Part shown: in pieces, positions 1-10,824 of the stretch
Numbering within the stretch: the first letter of the stretch is position 1
Layout of the letters: every line of letters begins with the position of its first letter
Assembly (NCBI GenBank): GCA_944990035.1
Contig: CALYLX010000008.1
Span: 310,001-374,000, forward strand
Reading direction: 5' to 3'
Source: Clitopilus passeckerianus
Lineage: Eukaryota > Basidiomycota > Agaricomycetes > Agaricales > Entolomataceae
DNA length: 64,000 nt
Program-made: the position numbers and the translations under genes
Notes under the pieces: generated by a model
Databases searched by the model: none
The model's input: only the letters and a program-made list of their open reading frames with translations
What the model was told of the DNA's origin: nothing

Positions 1-2
1 GG

Positions 3-2135
3 CTGCCGGTGTCTCCGAGTGAGAGTATGCTGGCTACTGTTTCCTCCTCTAGCGCACTCTCTGCCATCCCTTCCGCGGACAACTCGGCAGAAGTCTCGCC
101 CATTACACCTGCTGCACGGTCCATGAAGAAAGCTGGTTCACCTCAAGCAGCTTCCCTCGGCCGTTCGACCATAGGACCGTCAACGTCCATCCATGGAAGC
201 AGCATTGCGACACGGCGGAGCTCGCTGGGGGATCTCAAGATTCCTGATAGAATCAGTCAGGCGCAGGTCAGCTTGCGACGGGATCTAGGTATGGTCCGGG
301 AGTTTGCGGCTAATGTGGAACGTATGTTTCTCCTTTTTCGTTACGACGTGCTTTTTAGACTGATTGAATGCCTTCTAGAACTCAAAGAGCTGCAGACCAC
401 GTACAATGACCTCGTTGCACAGGTTGAACAGATTCTGGACCGGCATGCACAGGCCAATGCACAGCAAGCGCCGGCAGCGGAGCCGAGGTCAACGTCTCCT
501 AGCTTCCTTGCCAACTTGACTCGTCCGAAGTTGAGGAAACGTTCGAATACCACCTCTTCTCCCCCAAGAGATGATGTCCCAGAGGCCGGGCCTTCATCTG
601 CACCTCCGACAGGGGCTTTCACCCCAATTTCCCAAGAGGCATACAAGCACCTTGCCTCGGCGTTCTACACCATCAACTCCAAGTATCGTATCTCATGGGA
701 ATGCGCCGAGTTGCTCATCGAGTTGGGAGGGGGTAGCGCATCTGCAGCACCGCCGTCGAGCGTCTCAGCGCCAGCGATAACCCCAGACAGCCGCAAGTCT
801 TCTGGGAATAGGGAACGGGCGATTACACTTTCTGGAGAAGAACCTAAATCACCAACGCCGGCTCCTGGGGGCTCCGAACCTTCGACCCTTAAGGCTACCA
901 GTCCCAATGTTACGAGCCCGCAGAGTGCGACGTGGAGAGCGACTGGCGGGAAGCATGACCTCAGTCACCGGCAGCTTACTCTGCTACGGGATATGCTCAA
1001 TAATGTCGACACTTTTGCTGAACATATTCCTGAGGAATCGGCTCCTCCTACAGCGATGTCCAACCCTAACAGGGAATGGAGATGGGGTGATGCGATGAGT
1101 AGCACCATTACTCTTCCATCGGAGGACAGCAGCCTCGGAGAGTCGGTCAACAAGAAAAAGAAAAGGAGGGCGGGGCGGCTCGGGATGACGGCTCTCCGGG
1201 ATATGTTGAGGATGTTGAAGAAGAACCAGTCGGAGAACTCCATGGCCAATGCGTCGTCGTCAATACCAACTTCAGCTAGCTCCCTCAGCATCAATACCTC
1301 GCAACAGGATACCCATTTATATCCACACGATCAGATACCATCGACCCAAGGACGCAGGAGGGCAAAGACGGATACTGCTAAGGATGAGAGAGAACGGGTT
1401 GGAAGGTCTATTTCGCCTGCGCCACGTCCACCTTCTCTGAAGACCAAACGATCCCCACGTCGGCCATCGCTTGCCGCAATATTCAGGATCGGCCAGAAGA
1501 CGAAAACGCCCCCACTACCTTCAGGGTTGGCCAACTCTTCCAAGCCTAATCTGGCCGAGGATGCGACTTCACCGCGGTCAAACAGTCGGTCTACAAGCAG
1601 GAGTAGCACAGGCGACGAGGACTGGGACCAAATAGATTCCTCGTCGGACTTGGATAGTAATGCTAAATCAATCGGGGATGGCACTGCTACTGTTCGCGTC
1701 AAGGGCAGTCGACAGCGGTCGCCTTACCTGCAGGATTATAATCCCCCTCCTGGTCATCGTGGACTCGTCCCGAAACGTTCTGCAAGCGGCTCACAGTCTT
1801 CCATCTGGGGCGGGGGAGGTGACACGAATGGGACGACACCTCCGAATACACGTGGGACCCGCTTGTCCAATGTCAATGAGGATGTAGCCTCCAGCCCTAT
1901 GATCCTCAAGCAACAGCGACCTACCTCAGCCCGTCTGGCATCATACGGGTCGAAAGCTCCCAAGACTGGCTCGGTCCGCTCCATGCCCCCACAACCTGCT
2001 CTTCCCGACCCCAAGCTTGCAATGACTCCTGAAAACATCAAGCCCTTGCTTGAGAACACCAAGGAGGTGCAGGTTCGCTTGAGCGATTGCATTATCGAGA
2101 TTCGTAACCTCTTGCAAACATATTCAGAACCTTAG
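3..2135 (+). CDS. Serine/proline-rich coiled-coil protein, 3' part
   Basis: The reading frame is open from the window edge to a TAG at 2133-2135, so the gene starts upstream; the first in-window GTG is not a real start. An intron lies at 322-378 (GTATGT donor, TGATT-like branch site, CTAG acceptor). It is 57 nt long and stop-free, so the frame runs through it, but its translation (FLLFRYDVLF...) is out of character. Removing it joins an N-terminal helix to a heptad-like stretch, NVEQLKELQTTYNDLVAQVE, that looks like a coiled coil. The middle is low complexity (Ser/Pro/Arg) with basic patches such as KKKKRR near residue 380. The last 40 residues, around MTPENIKPLLENTKEVQVRL, form another amphipathic helix. 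I do not recognise the family; a cortical, polarity or scaffold protein would fit the composition, but that is a guess. Confidence 0.75.
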   Translation: MPVSPSESMLATVSSSSALSAIPSADNSAEVSPITPAARSMKKAGSPQAASLGRSTIGPSTSIHGSSIATRRSSLGDLKIPDRISQAQVSLRRDLGMVREFAANVERMFLLFRYDVLFRLIECLLELKELQTTYNDLVAQVEQILDRHAQANAQQAPAAEPRSTSPSFLANLTRPKLRKRSNTTSSPPRDDVPEAGPSSAPPTGAFTPISQEAYKHLASAFYTINSKYRISWECAELLIELGGGSASAAPPSSVSAPAITPDSRKSSGNRERAITLSGEEPKSPTPAPGGSEPSTLKATSPNVTSPQSATWRATGGKHDLSHRQLTLLRDMLNNVDTFAEHIPEESAPPTAMSNPNREWRWGDAMSSTITLPSEDSSLGESVNKKKKRRAGRLGMTALRDMLRMLKKNQSENSMANASSSIPTSASSLSINTSQQDTHLYPHDQIPSTQGRRRAKTDTAKDERERVGRSISPAPRPPSLKTKRSPRRPSLAAIFRIGQKTKTPPLPSGLANSSKPNLAEDATSPRSNSRSTSRSSTGDEDWDQIDSSSDLDSNAKSIGDGTATVRVKGSRQRSPYLQDYNPPPGHRGLVPKRSASGSQSSIWGGGGDTNGTTPPNTRGTRLSNVNEDVASSPMILKQQRPTSARLASYGSKAPKTGSVRSMPPQPALPDPKLAMTPENIKPLLENTKEVQVRLSDCIIEIRNLLQTYSEP

Positions 2136-2479
2136 TCATTTTACCACCTTTTCCTACCTGAACATTTTACTTGCCACCTCTTGTTCCCATATCATCTCTC
2201 CTCTATCGCATCTACTGCATTCTCAATGGGTCCTCTACATTGTATTCTTACCGCAATGCATATCCTATGTACCGCGCTGCTCTTGTTATCGCTCTGCTTA
2301 CTCTTCTTGACTTAGATTACATTGGACGTAGTAGTACGAGTTATCAATATCGCAATAAAATGAACAATTCTCACATATTGGAGGCTGGAGGAACGTGAGC
2401 TACGCGACATGATGCATGAATTCCTGGTCGGGTGTCAATGAACAGAACAAAACGCATCTCATGGAAGGAAAAAAGTAAT

Positions 2480-2552
2480 GGCCAACGTGGGGATCGAACC
2501 CAAGACCTTCGCGTTATTAGCACGACGCTCTAACCAACTGAGCTAGTCGGCC
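2480..2552 (-). tRNA. tRNA-Ile (anticodon AAU)
   Basis: Read on the minus strand, 73 nt fold as a complete cloverleaf. The acceptor stem is GGCCGAC/GUUGGCC with one G-U pair, the D arm is GCUC...GAGC, and the anticodon stem is UCGUG/CGCGA closing the loop CUAAUAA. The T arm carries the canonical UUCGAUC loop. The anticodon AAU (complement at 2516-2518) reads isoleucine codons after A34-to-inosine editing, as usual in eukaryotes. There is no intron and no encoded CCA. It sits alone between two protein genes. Confidence 0.95.
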
Positions 2553-2651
2553 ATGCAAGGAACGTTGTACAACATCTTTACGATGTCTGAAGCCAATTCG
2601 TTTGTGGGAATGGCATGGAGCTCTCACTCCTGAACTCATTCCTACACTACC

Positions 2652-3626
2652 ATGGTCCTTTCTAACGACGAATGGCAGAGCCTCATCAGCAAGAAAGTAG
2701 CAAAGGTCACCCATCATACCGATATCGATACCCCAGAACTCCAGAACCTTGATCTCAGCAACGATCTAATAGCTAGAACAATCGACCATACCCTGCTGAA
2801 ACCGGATGCAACGACTGACCAGATCAAGGAGCTCTGTGAGCAAGCTATTGCCCATAAATTCAAGGTCGGTCCTACGTCCTACGAACTTGACTTCTCTAAC
2901 TCTTGATCACTGAAAGATCGCCGATCTAGTCCTGCTGCGTAAATGGAACGAACGTTAAGCAAGTTGCCGAACTTCTGGAGGGCACATCAACTATACCTTG
3001 CTGTGTGATTGGGTTTCCACTAGGTGCCTCTATGACAGCGGCAAAGGTCTTGTGAGCACACTTCACTGCTGCGCTACATTCTTCGTTCCCTGACGAACCT
3101 GCCGCATCATAGCGAGGCCAAGGATGCCATCGAGAACGGTGCTAAAGAGATCGACATGGTACTCAACATCGGGGCTCTCAAGTCAGGCAACTATGCCTTG
3201 GTGTTCTCGGACGTTCAGGAAGTCGTAGCAGCTTGCTCGCCTTCCGATGTTCTCCTCAAGGTCATCCTTGAAACGGTATACCTTTCCTCTGAGGAGAAGA
3301 TTGCCGCATCGTTCATCGCTGCTGAGGCGGGTGCTGCATTTGTCAAGACGTGCACCGGCTTCTCACTGGCTGGAGGTGGCGCAACGGCCCAGGATGTTAC
3401 TCTGATGAAGAGGACTGTATCATATAAACCGGGGGTGATGGTCAAGGCGTCTGCTGGAATTCGGACGTACGAGAGGTGTGTGGAGATGTTAAGGGCTGGC
3501 GCAGACAGAATCGGAACGTGAGTCGTGCTCATACTTGGGTCGTTGAGTCTCACTAAGCTTGGAATGTCCAGGTCATCAGGAGTGGATATCATAAAAAACG
3601 GCGGGACCGCAGGTGAAGGATATTAG
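2652..3626 (+). CDS. Deoxyribose-phosphate aldolase (DERA)
   Basis: DERA cleaves 2-deoxyribose-5-phosphate to acetaldehyde and glyceraldehyde-3-phosphate in deoxynucleoside breakdown, in the cytosol. Four exons give 264 aa: 2652-2864, 2930-3051, 3113-3517 and 3572-3626. All phases agree and the three introns are 54-65 nt; the first donor is the weak GTCGGT. Family landmarks appear in order: [11 protein letters not shown] near residue 45; [39 protein letters not shown], holding the catalytic Asp; FVKTCTGFS, holding the Schiff-base Lys; VKASAGIRT, holding the second active-site Lys; and RIGTSSGVDII, the phosphate-binding loop. One small oddity is Cys in VKTCTG, where most homologues have Ser. 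Length is normal. It is convergent with the membrane protein gene downstream, 209 bp away. Confidence 0.95.
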
Positions 3627-3835
3627 TGGACTCCCAGTATTTCCTGCTCCCATTTGTATGATGTAAATCCGCACACTGGCATGGTCATTGACATCTGGCT
3701 AAGAAAACAATTATGTACGATATATTAGGTTACTTACAAAATAGAACATGATGGACGTGGTATCAAATGAGAGTATGGGGACGATAAATATAAGGATGAA
3801 TAGATAACACGATGAAAGACGTCTCAGGATCATAT

Positions 3836-4859
3836 TCAGGCAGTCGATAGTGGTGTGTCGTCTCCAGCCTTCTTCTTCTCCACCAAGCCCATCTCCTCCC
3901 ACTCCCTCAAAGGCTGCTTCGGTTGGTCGTTGCGAGAAGTGTAGCAGGTGAGCACAAGCAATGTGCACGAAGTCCACTCCATGGTTGTGCCGAGAATGTA
4001 TTCGCTGATAACGAAGCCGTCGCTCAAGCCCGTGTCGGTATAGTTTTGAGGGGCGAAGTAGTTGAAGGTTGGGAGTACACCTGACAGGACACCGTAGATT
4101 CCACGAACGAAGAGCAAGGGCCAGGTGATAAGGAGTACGAGGAGGGTGGGGTGGATCTTCGCTCCCGGGTGCTCCTGCCTCGTCTGCCGGATAGTCTTGA
4201 AGATGCAGAAGAGGAGAAGAGCGTTGATGGTCAAGAACACTGCTTGGCCAGTGGTCCTGTAAATCTTCGCCTTATCAAGAGCGTCCGTGAAGTCGTCGTA
4301 GGTGTATTCTCCGGTTTGAAGTTTAGCGCTGGCGCCGGCCGTGCTCGAACCACCGGTAATGATGATGGCGTTGGCGGCAATGAGGAAGTAGTGCATGACA
4401 ACCATGGGGCTGCCTTTTCCTGGTCGGAAGGAGAAGGCATCGGAGAACCGTTTGTACCAGGGTACGCTGGGATGGACGCGAGGTTCGAGCCAGCTATTGC
4501 GTGTCTCGAAGTTGTGGTAATGCCAGCTTATGAGGAAGCGGTACGCGCACAGGACGAGCGTGAAGTAGCCTTCAGCTCCACTTGAAGCACGGTCAGAATG
4601 GAGTCATATAGATAGTAGTAAAGTAAACTCACAGAATGAAATAAGCCACCAAAAGGTCAGTGTTTTCGTAGCCCACGATCCCAAATGCCACACCAGTTGC
4701 TTGGGAAGCGAGACGAATGACAACGTGGAAAAGGATAACACTGTATCGAGACCGTAGCCTCATACGGCCTGTAAAGTAGCACCATAGGATGACTGCGAAG
4801 AGGATGGTGTACAATATCAGGAACACGAGCGCTGCACTCGCTTCGGTGTTGAGTCCCAT
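3836..4859 (-). CDS. Seven-helix fungal membrane protein (DUF7702-like)
   Basis: Two exons on the minus strand, 4859-4633 and 4580-3836, encode 323 aa. The intron (52 nt) has a GTGAGT donor and a CAAG acceptor. Seven hydrophobic segments are visible, near residues 8-30, 40-64, 68-92, 133-152, 180-198, 212-235 and 262-288. A short, charged cytosolic tail ends in KKKAGDDTPLSTA. The arrangement, with RLASQATGVAFGI in helix 2 and NFETRNSWLEPRVHP in the loop after helix 3, is what I know as the fungal DUF7702 family, whose function is unknown. A receptor-like or transporter role is possible but not shown. A TATATATA box lies about 105 nt upstream of the ATG. Confidence 0.8.
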
Positions 4860-4962
4860 GTTGTGGTTTTAGGATCTGCTCAGTGAAGTGCAGATAGAGG
4901 GTATAGAGAAAATTGGGAGAGAACGATTGATGATGACACTTCGAGGGAAACAGGAGCTGAAG

Positions 4963-4970
4963 TATATATA
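4963..4970 (-). promoter_or_regulatory. TATA box of the seven-helix protein gene
   Basis: TATATATA lies 104-111 nt upstream of the ATG at 4859, a reasonable core-promoter distance for a basidiomycete gene with a short 5' UTR. Confidence 0.5.
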
Positions 4971-5932
4971 ACCTTCATTCGAGCGTTGATAGGGATCAGT
5001 ATAGGGATCAGTATATGATTCACAGCGTTTACTGCGGAAATACAGTAAGGGTAACCGTTGACAGAGAAGGGCATAGGAAACATAGCCGTCAACAATGCAC
5101 TGAAATCATCGTGTGACAAGAGAGAAGAAGGGAACAACGAGAAAGGCTACTGCGCACAGCCTTTCCTGGGTGATTTGGAAACGTGACTGACGAGGGGTTG
5201 GCAGTCCCACTTACGGGTCTCCATGAGGTGCCCACATTTCCTCCTCAGTGGGGTGAATGAGAAGTGCTTGGCAGGGTGCTTGCGGAATGAGTTCTAATTG
5301 CCGCTCGGAAACTCTTTGAATATGTTTGAGGTCAACTAAATTCGTGTTTGAAGACTCCAGGGAAATTCACTCCAATGATTTTAATCGCCGGTCTCCTCGG
5401 ACCGATGCTCTGATGCCGAGGGCGGCATGTGGCGTAAACGTTGACTGCGCACGTTTCTTGATTTAAAAACCTAACCGGGATTTCCACGCATCGGTATATT
5501 CTCTGCATCGGAGACTGCGGAATAGATACGAGTTGAGAACCTTTGTTTTTCGGGGGAGGTCCGACCAATAAGACCGATGCAGTTTGCGACGTGAAAACTG
5601 TGCATTGGGCGGCACTGGGCGGTACAGCGTAACAACTGTTGTCCCGAACGTTTATCAGTTCTATTTTAAGACCTGTACACATGCAATCATTTATGGAATG
5701 CCATCTCGAGAGAGGGTAGGCACCATGGTTGGGTTTCTTCACCTTGAACTTGAGTAGCACCAGTCGACCATGATACGTGCCTCACTTGAAGTTTAACCAA
5801 CATCAACGCCGTCAACGGTACACGGCACATGGGGGTCTCGATCGGGCTGAACTTGACGTTGGCTTTGGAGAGGTTATACTTAATATCATTTGCTTGTAGA
5901 ATCGAACATTTGGTCGTGGCTATCAGACAGTA
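4971..5932. other. Intergenic, no gene supported
   Basis: About 960 bp between the membrane protein gene and the first F-box gene. Open frames here (the longest about 140 codons, minus strand) have no start in good context, no splice support and no recognisable motif. A short direct duplication, AGGGATCAGTAT, occurs at about 4991-5014. Confidence 0.5.
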
Positions 5933-7600
5933 CTAGAACCAGCCCCAGTAACCGCGGGGTTCCCCATTTTGTACAGTGGTAGGTAGTACGCCACAGCGAT
6001 AACCTCCCCATACGTCGATGTCTATATCTTCCCTGTGATCAACGTCAGAAACCTGCGCGCAGCTCGAAAATTTCCCATCACTCGTTCGCTCGACCATCAT
6101 CCAGAGTTCTGAGGTTAATGAGGCGGGATCCGGATGACATCCCACAAATTCTAATTTTGGTGCCGCGTCTGAAAGGGTTCTCATGCTAGAGACGAGCGCC
6201 GTTTCCACATTCTTGACATCCTGGGAGGTGGCGGGGGGGAGGTGGATGAAACCAAGATGGGTGAGATTTGGTAACCTTCTCAGCAGTTGAGCGATTTCGG
6301 AGATGTTGGCACTGTTATAAGGGGAGGCAGGCTCTACGTCCGCGAACTCAATCGGTTCGTCAAGAGCCTGGTAGGCGAGCTTTTCAATGGTGGGAGAAAT
6401 GGTTCGCAGCAACGTTTGTATGAGGTCTGGGAATCGAAGGCGGGATCTAATAACGAGTTGCTGGAGACTGGTGAATGTCGTCAGGAAATTAAGGTCATGA
6501 TGTACCCGTCGGAGGCTGCAGTCCACGTTCGGATCACGCCAGCGATAGATAGGAGGTACGCGGCTCCGGAATAGATTGATAGAAAGGTTGGTAACATTTG
6601 GCGCCGCCGAACCAAAACCCAGGGTACTTCCAGCATCATGCGAATATATAGTCCAGTCTATGTCCAGAGAATGTAAGCTGCGCAGCGCCAAACCGTTGAA
6701 TTGATGCTCTTCCGTATTCAGCTCGTGTATCTGGAGTACATCGAGTGCGGGATGTAGGGTAAAAAACTCTTCGTAGTGCTCTTGCAGCACCTCAGCTGAG
6801 GTGCTCAACCTTTTGAGATTCGCCCAATGCGCACCCATGAATATACCGGGGAGATCATGAGAGTATTGAATCGCATACGTGAGGTGAAGGTCCTCCAAAT
6901 CGGGACATCTCTCATGCAGAAGCTCCCGGAATGCGCGTAGCCGGCCATTTCTCATGCTTGGTACTCTCCACCCTCGGGATGAGGGAGGATTCGTATATGA
7001 GAACCTTTTAAGAGACCGAAAGGGGGATAGGAGCTCCACATGGTCGATTTTCTCCCCCATGTGATCGTGCCCACTGTCAGTGAATATCAGGGTATCGAGA
7101 TTGACACAGGATTCACCGATTGCATGGAATACGGTGGGCAGGATTCTGCGAAGACGCCAGTCAAACCGTCTAAGGTTCGGCATGCAGCGTATGGCCAAGA
7201 TCAGCTCCTTGGCAACACCTTGTACGGCATCGTCGTAAATCTCTGGGTCCTCGTTGTTACCGCCAAATCTAACCAATGCTTCATCAAGCATGCATCGAGG
7301 AACAACCGGATGACCAGAGGAATCCTGGCCCTCGTATTGGATGTAGAGGTCTCTGACTCGAGCTGCGAGCCTGGGATTGGCAGCAAGGTGCTTCCATAGC
7401 CCAATCCGAGCAAGATCAGACTGGATCCTGCAATACTGCAAGTGTTCGGAGGAGACAATTCTGTGAAGACTTTTGCATGCCAAGGAACATGACAGCAGGT
7501 CCACTGGGCGATCCACATGGAAGAAAATGAGGTCGAAGACTTCATTGGGAAGTGTACATGAAGGAATCCCGAGGCCTAGGACGTCCTCGAGCTGTGGCAT
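5933..7600 (-). CDS. F-box/LRR-like protein, subfamily A
   Basis: A single-exon gene of 555 aa. The first true ATG in the frame is at 7600 (MPQLEDVLGLG); the codons before it contain only a GTG. An F-box-like domain lies at about residues 15-60, with LPNEVFDLIFFHVDRPVDLL followed by CSLACKSLHRIVSSEHLQY. The rest is a degenerate leucine-rich solenoid with repeated LxxLxxLxL spacing. F-box proteins bind Skp1 and recruit targets to the SCF ubiquitin ligase. The substrate is unknown. The gene at 8687-10327 is a clear paralogue sharing LWKHLAANPRLAARVR and the same LRR layout, so the two arose by tandem duplication and now flank a small secreted-protein gene. The C-terminus carries a short acidic stretch. 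Confidence 0.85.
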   Translation of the reverse strand: MPQLEDVLGLGIPSCTLPNEVFDLIFFHVDRPVDLLSCSLACKSLHRIVSSEHLQYCRIQSDLARIGLWKHLAANPRLAARVRDLYIQYEGQDSSGHPVVPRCMLDEALVRFGGNNEDPEIYDDAVQGVAKELILAIRCMPNLRRFDWRLRRILPTVFHAIGESCVNLDTLIFTDSGHDHMGEKIDHVELLSPFRSLKRFSYTNPPSSRGWRVPSMRNGRLRAFRELLHERCPDLEDLHLTYAIQYSHDLPGIFMGAHWANLKRLSTSAEVLQEHYEEFFTLHPALDVLQIHELNTEEHQFNGLALRSLHSLDIDWTIYSHDAGSTLGFGSAAPNVTNLSINLFRSRVPPIYRWRDPNVDCSLRRVHHDLNFLTTFTSLQQLVIRSRLRFPDLIQTLLRTISPTIEKLAYQALDEPIEFADVEPASPYNSANISEIAQLLRRLPNLTHLGFIHLPPATSQDVKNVETALVSSMRTLSDAAPKLEFVGCHPDPASLTSELWMMVERTSDGKFSSCAQVSDVDHREDIDIDVWGGYRCGVLPTTVQNGEPRGYWGWF

Positions 7601-7912
7601 CGGCGAGAAAGTTTTGGCAAGGTTACGTCCGACGAAGTCGTCGTTAAGTGTTGAGTGGCTGTGGTTGAGGCTCGTCTTGGGTTGGTAGGAATCGATCACT
7701 TGGTGCCTGACGGTGATCTTGCGAATGCTCCCATTTCCAGTCAGCTACTCCAGGCTGCTCCAGCTGTCAGGATAATTTGTGAACGATCAAAATCATTCTG
7801 AAATGTGTTGGACTTGCTGTCATCTCTTCGTCTTGTGGGGTGATGACCTCCAATCATGTTTCTAACTTGACCAGTGACCGATCCCTACCAGCGAAATTAG
7901 GCTTGGCCGACG

Positions 7913-7920
7913 TATATAAA
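7913..7920 (+). promoter_or_regulatory. TATA box of the secreted-peptide gene
   Basis: TATATAAA lies 148-155 nt upstream of the ATG at 8068. It is the best TATA match in this intergenic stretch. Confidence 0.5.
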
Positions 7921-8067
7921 GTAGGGCACTGGAAGATCTTTCCCCTCCATCCTCTTCCAAAGCTCTCTACAGGTTTGGTCTTTGACGTTCCCGTCCCAAC
8001 CCGAAAGCTAACTCTCGTTCAGGCGCATAACGATCTATCATCAACCACTGCACAAAGAATCCCTGCG

Positions 8068-8301
8068 ATGAAGTTTACCTCATTCGTTACCCTGCTCTCG
8101 GTGGCCGCTTTCGTCGCTGCTAGTCCAGCAGGTCTGGAAGGGCGACAGCCGAATCCATGCCCGACGTGTGGTTAGATCCTTGCGAATTTGAGGATTAGCT
8201 GCTGCAAGGAGGTTGGATGCAACGGATATCTGCACTGCAATCCTACTTGCAAATGTGTTAATGGGAAGCTGGTTACCGCATGCAACTGCGGCTACGCTTA
8301 A
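8068..8301 (+). pseudogene. Small secreted Cys-rich protein, interrupted by TAG
   Basis: The ATG at 8068 opens a frame with a signal peptide (MKFTSFVTLLSVAAFVAAS) and a dibasic-like region ending in GRQ, then CPTCG and an in-frame TAG at 8173-8175. The same frame continues without another stop to TAA at 8299-8301, codon 78. It encodes an obviously related Cys-rich tail: CCK, GCNGYL, C-x3-C-x-C and a final CNCGY. This is the layout of agaricomycete small secreted proteins. Either the stop is a recent nonsense mutation, or a 28-33 nt intron around the TAG (GTGTGG or GTTAGA to GATTAG) is removed, which would be unusually short. Function is unknown; such peptides are often effector-like or developmental. 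Confidence 0.6.
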
Positions 8302-8686
8302 ATTAGCAAACGATCTTAATGATACGTTTGACGACGTGGACGAACAATAACAGACTTGTAATTCGTAAATGTGATTTTCAACCCGAATATGTTATGTAAC
8401 GTAGTACAAATCTTTATATACAAAATGACGCTCCTACCTGCAGAATGAACACGATTGAAGTATCCTCCCCGCTCTGTTCATGAAAACAAGTTACTGCCTC
8501 ACGAGGCGAGTAGTAGGTACAATAGGCACCTCCGTGCCTCACCTCATAATTTATCGGCGAGTGTTTGATAGACGAGTACATTTGGGAGGACCGAGTACCA
8601 TAGTAAAGCACATACAGAGGCAAAAACAAAAATACAAAGGCTTCGCTGGCCACATTCATAGTACCTTGACCAACCGCGGTTCCCGC

Positions 8687-10327
8687 TTAAACAGTCCATC
8701 TGTACAGTGCACCGGTGCGATGGTCTCTCCGGTGAGAGGAGTCGACATCAACATCATCCCTCCACTTGACCTTCGAGACCTCCACGCAAGATAAGAAGGA
8801 CCCAGTGGCCGTTCTCTCGATTTTCCACCATGACTGGGATGTTTCTGAACTTCCATCCAAATGAAACCCCACGAATCGCAGCTTTAGTGTTGCGTTTGAG
8901 AGGGTCTCAATTGCTGATCCAACCTCCCGATGGTCGTCGGACCCCGAGATAGCGAATGGTTTAGGAGGGAGGTTGATTAATCCAAGATGCGAAAGGTTGG
9001 GTAGCCTTCCTAGTAACTGAGCGATGTCGGAGATGGTGTCGCTGAAAGAATGAAGTACAGGCCCTACGTCCTCGATAAACTCGATGGGATCATCCAACGG
9101 CCGATACGCAAGCCATTCGATGGTAGGAGGGACAATTCGTAGTAGGGTCCGCAAGGGATCGGTGAATGCAACGCGGGACTGTAGGACGAGTTGTCGAAGG
9201 TTACTGAATGCCGCCAGGAAATTGAGGTCATCATAGCCAGCCCTCCGGACCTTGAACCTTCCTACCAGATGGATGAATGGTGGAGGGGGCGGGCGTTCTG
9301 TGAGTAGAGTGATCGACAGATCCTCAATTCTCTCTGTTGCAGAGCCAAATTCGAAGGGATTCTTTGGCCTGCAGGGGACAATGAGCCAATCTATGTCCAA
9401 TGAACGCAAGCTGGACAGTGTCGAACAATCGAAGTGATAAAACTGTAAATCCATCTCGAAGATTCGGAGCCTCTCGATATGAGGGTGCAATTCAAAAAAT
9501 TGCACATAGTCTTCCTGCAATACTGCTGCTGTAACACTCAGCAGCTTCAAATTTGGCCAATTCGCACCATTGAGGATACCGGGGAGGTCGACGGGATGGA
9601 CGCTGGTCTCATACATGAGGTGGAGCTCTTCAAGATTGGGGCATCTATCATGCAATAGTTCCCTGAAAGCCTTGAGCCGATCATTGCGCATGTTTGGATG
9701 CCCGAATGAACGCCATCCGAGGGGATTCGTGTACGAGAAAGCTCGTAGATTCTGAAAGTGGGATAGGAACTGTGTATACTTTGGTATCGAGGAGTCGAGG
9801 CTCCAGACAGTGTCAACGAATGCAAGGGTATCAAGGTCACGACAGTGTTCACCGACTGCGTCGACCACCGCTAGGATGAGCTGGGAAAGGCGGAAATAGA
9901 ATCGCTTGAGGTTTGGCATGCAGTGCACGGCCAAAATCAACTCATTAGCGGCACCCTTAATAACCTCCCGACCAACGGAGTCGTAGGGAACTCTTTTCAC
10001 TGTTTGATCACGAACGCATGGAGGAATGATTGGACGGGGGAGGTTGTCCAGTTCTTCATAGATCTCGAGGGCTCTGATCCGTGCTGCGAGCCTCGGATTG
10101 GCAGCAAGGTGCTTCCATAGCTGATGGCGAAGAATACCGGACCGGATTTTGCAGTACTGCAAATGCTCGGGGCTGATGATGTTGGAAAGGCGCTTGCAGG
10201 TCAGGGAACATGACAATAGGTCCACAGGAAGGTCGATGTAGAAGAAAATGAGGTCAAAGACTTCGTCCGGGAATAAGTTGCGGTTGTCGACTGAAATCGG
10301 AGGGCTTGAGACGTTTGCATCTGCCAT
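8687..10327 (-). CDS. F-box/LRR-like protein, subfamily A paralogue
   Basis: A single-exon gene of 546 aa starting at the ATG at 10327 (MADANVSSPPISVDNRN). The F-box-like region is at about residues 15-60, FPDEVFDLIFFYIDLPVDLL then CSLTCKRLSNIISPEHLQY. A leucine-rich repeat region follows to the end. It aligns along its whole length with the gene at 5933-7600 (LWKHLAANPRLAAR, RAFRELLHDRCPNLEELHL, GRLPNLSHLG), which marks a local duplication with substantial divergence. It is expected to act as a substrate adaptor in an SCF ubiquitin ligase. No frame break is seen. Confidence 0.85.
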   Translation of the reverse strand: MADANVSSPPISVDNRNLFPDEVFDLIFFYIDLPVDLLSCSLTCKRLSNIISPEHLQYCKIRSGILRHQLWKHLAANPRLAARIRALEIYEELDNLPRPIIPPCVRDQTVKRVPYDSVGREVIKGAANELILAVHCMPNLKRFYFRLSQLILAVVDAVGEHCRDLDTLAFVDTVWSLDSSIPKYTQFLSHFQNLRAFSYTNPLGWRSFGHPNMRNDRLKAFRELLHDRCPNLEELHLMYETSVHPVDLPGILNGANWPNLKLLSVTAAVLQEDYVQFFELHPHIERLRIFEMDLQFYHFDCSTLSSLRSLDIDWLIVPCRPKNPFEFGSATERIEDLSITLLTERPPPPPFIHLVGRFKVRRAGYDDLNFLAAFSNLRQLVLQSRVAFTDPLRTLLRIVPPTIEWLAYRPLDDPIEFIEDVGPVLHSFSDTISDIAQLLGRLPNLSHLGLINLPPKPFAISGSDDHREVGSAIETLSNATLKLRFVGFHLDGSSETSQSWWKIERTATGSFLSCVEVSKVKWRDDVDVDSSHRRDHRTGALYRWTV

Positions 10328-10824
10328 CCCCTCCCTCCCCTTAGGACCAAAAAGTTAACGTCCTAGGAAGATACTTTGGGCGTGTCGATAGCGGAGAGAC
10401 AAAGCTGGTGCCCGCACGATTAGCAAATCGACATGGCGGTAAAGGAAGAACCAAACAGTCAGCACGCCGAGTGGCTATACACCCGACTCTGAGAAGTCCG
10501 TCAAGGCCTTCGGGCATTGACCATGGTAACGAGGTTGCGAATATGACATCTTCAAGGCTACGGAGTTAAAAATAGATAGCCCAAGGGTACTGTTTCAGTG
10601 AGGAGAGATCTGAGGATGAGAAGGAAGGCCTCGTTCAATCCAGAGGTGTCGGAGGAAGTATGGACAAAAGACTGAAGAAATGAAGACAGAACCACAAACA
10701 AGGTGATGAAAGTAAATGAAATATGTATTATGCCAAATAAATGTATGTAAAATCACAAAAATGCTCTATGTCGTGATAAATTTTAATTCATAAATATGAT
10801 TCTTTGTCCACCATCAAACACCCC
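10328..10824. other. Intergenic, AT-rich, no gene supported
   Basis: About 500 bp between the F-box gene start and the 3' end of the GMC gene. The distal 120 bp (10690-10810) are AT-rich, with AATAAATG-like stretches fitting a 3' UTR or polyadenylation region of the minus-strand GMC gene. Nothing else is visible. Confidence 0.5.

Noticed and set aside
5332..5760. 142-codon minus-strand frame
   Set aside because: No promoter, motif or homologue recognised; composition like intergenic DNA.
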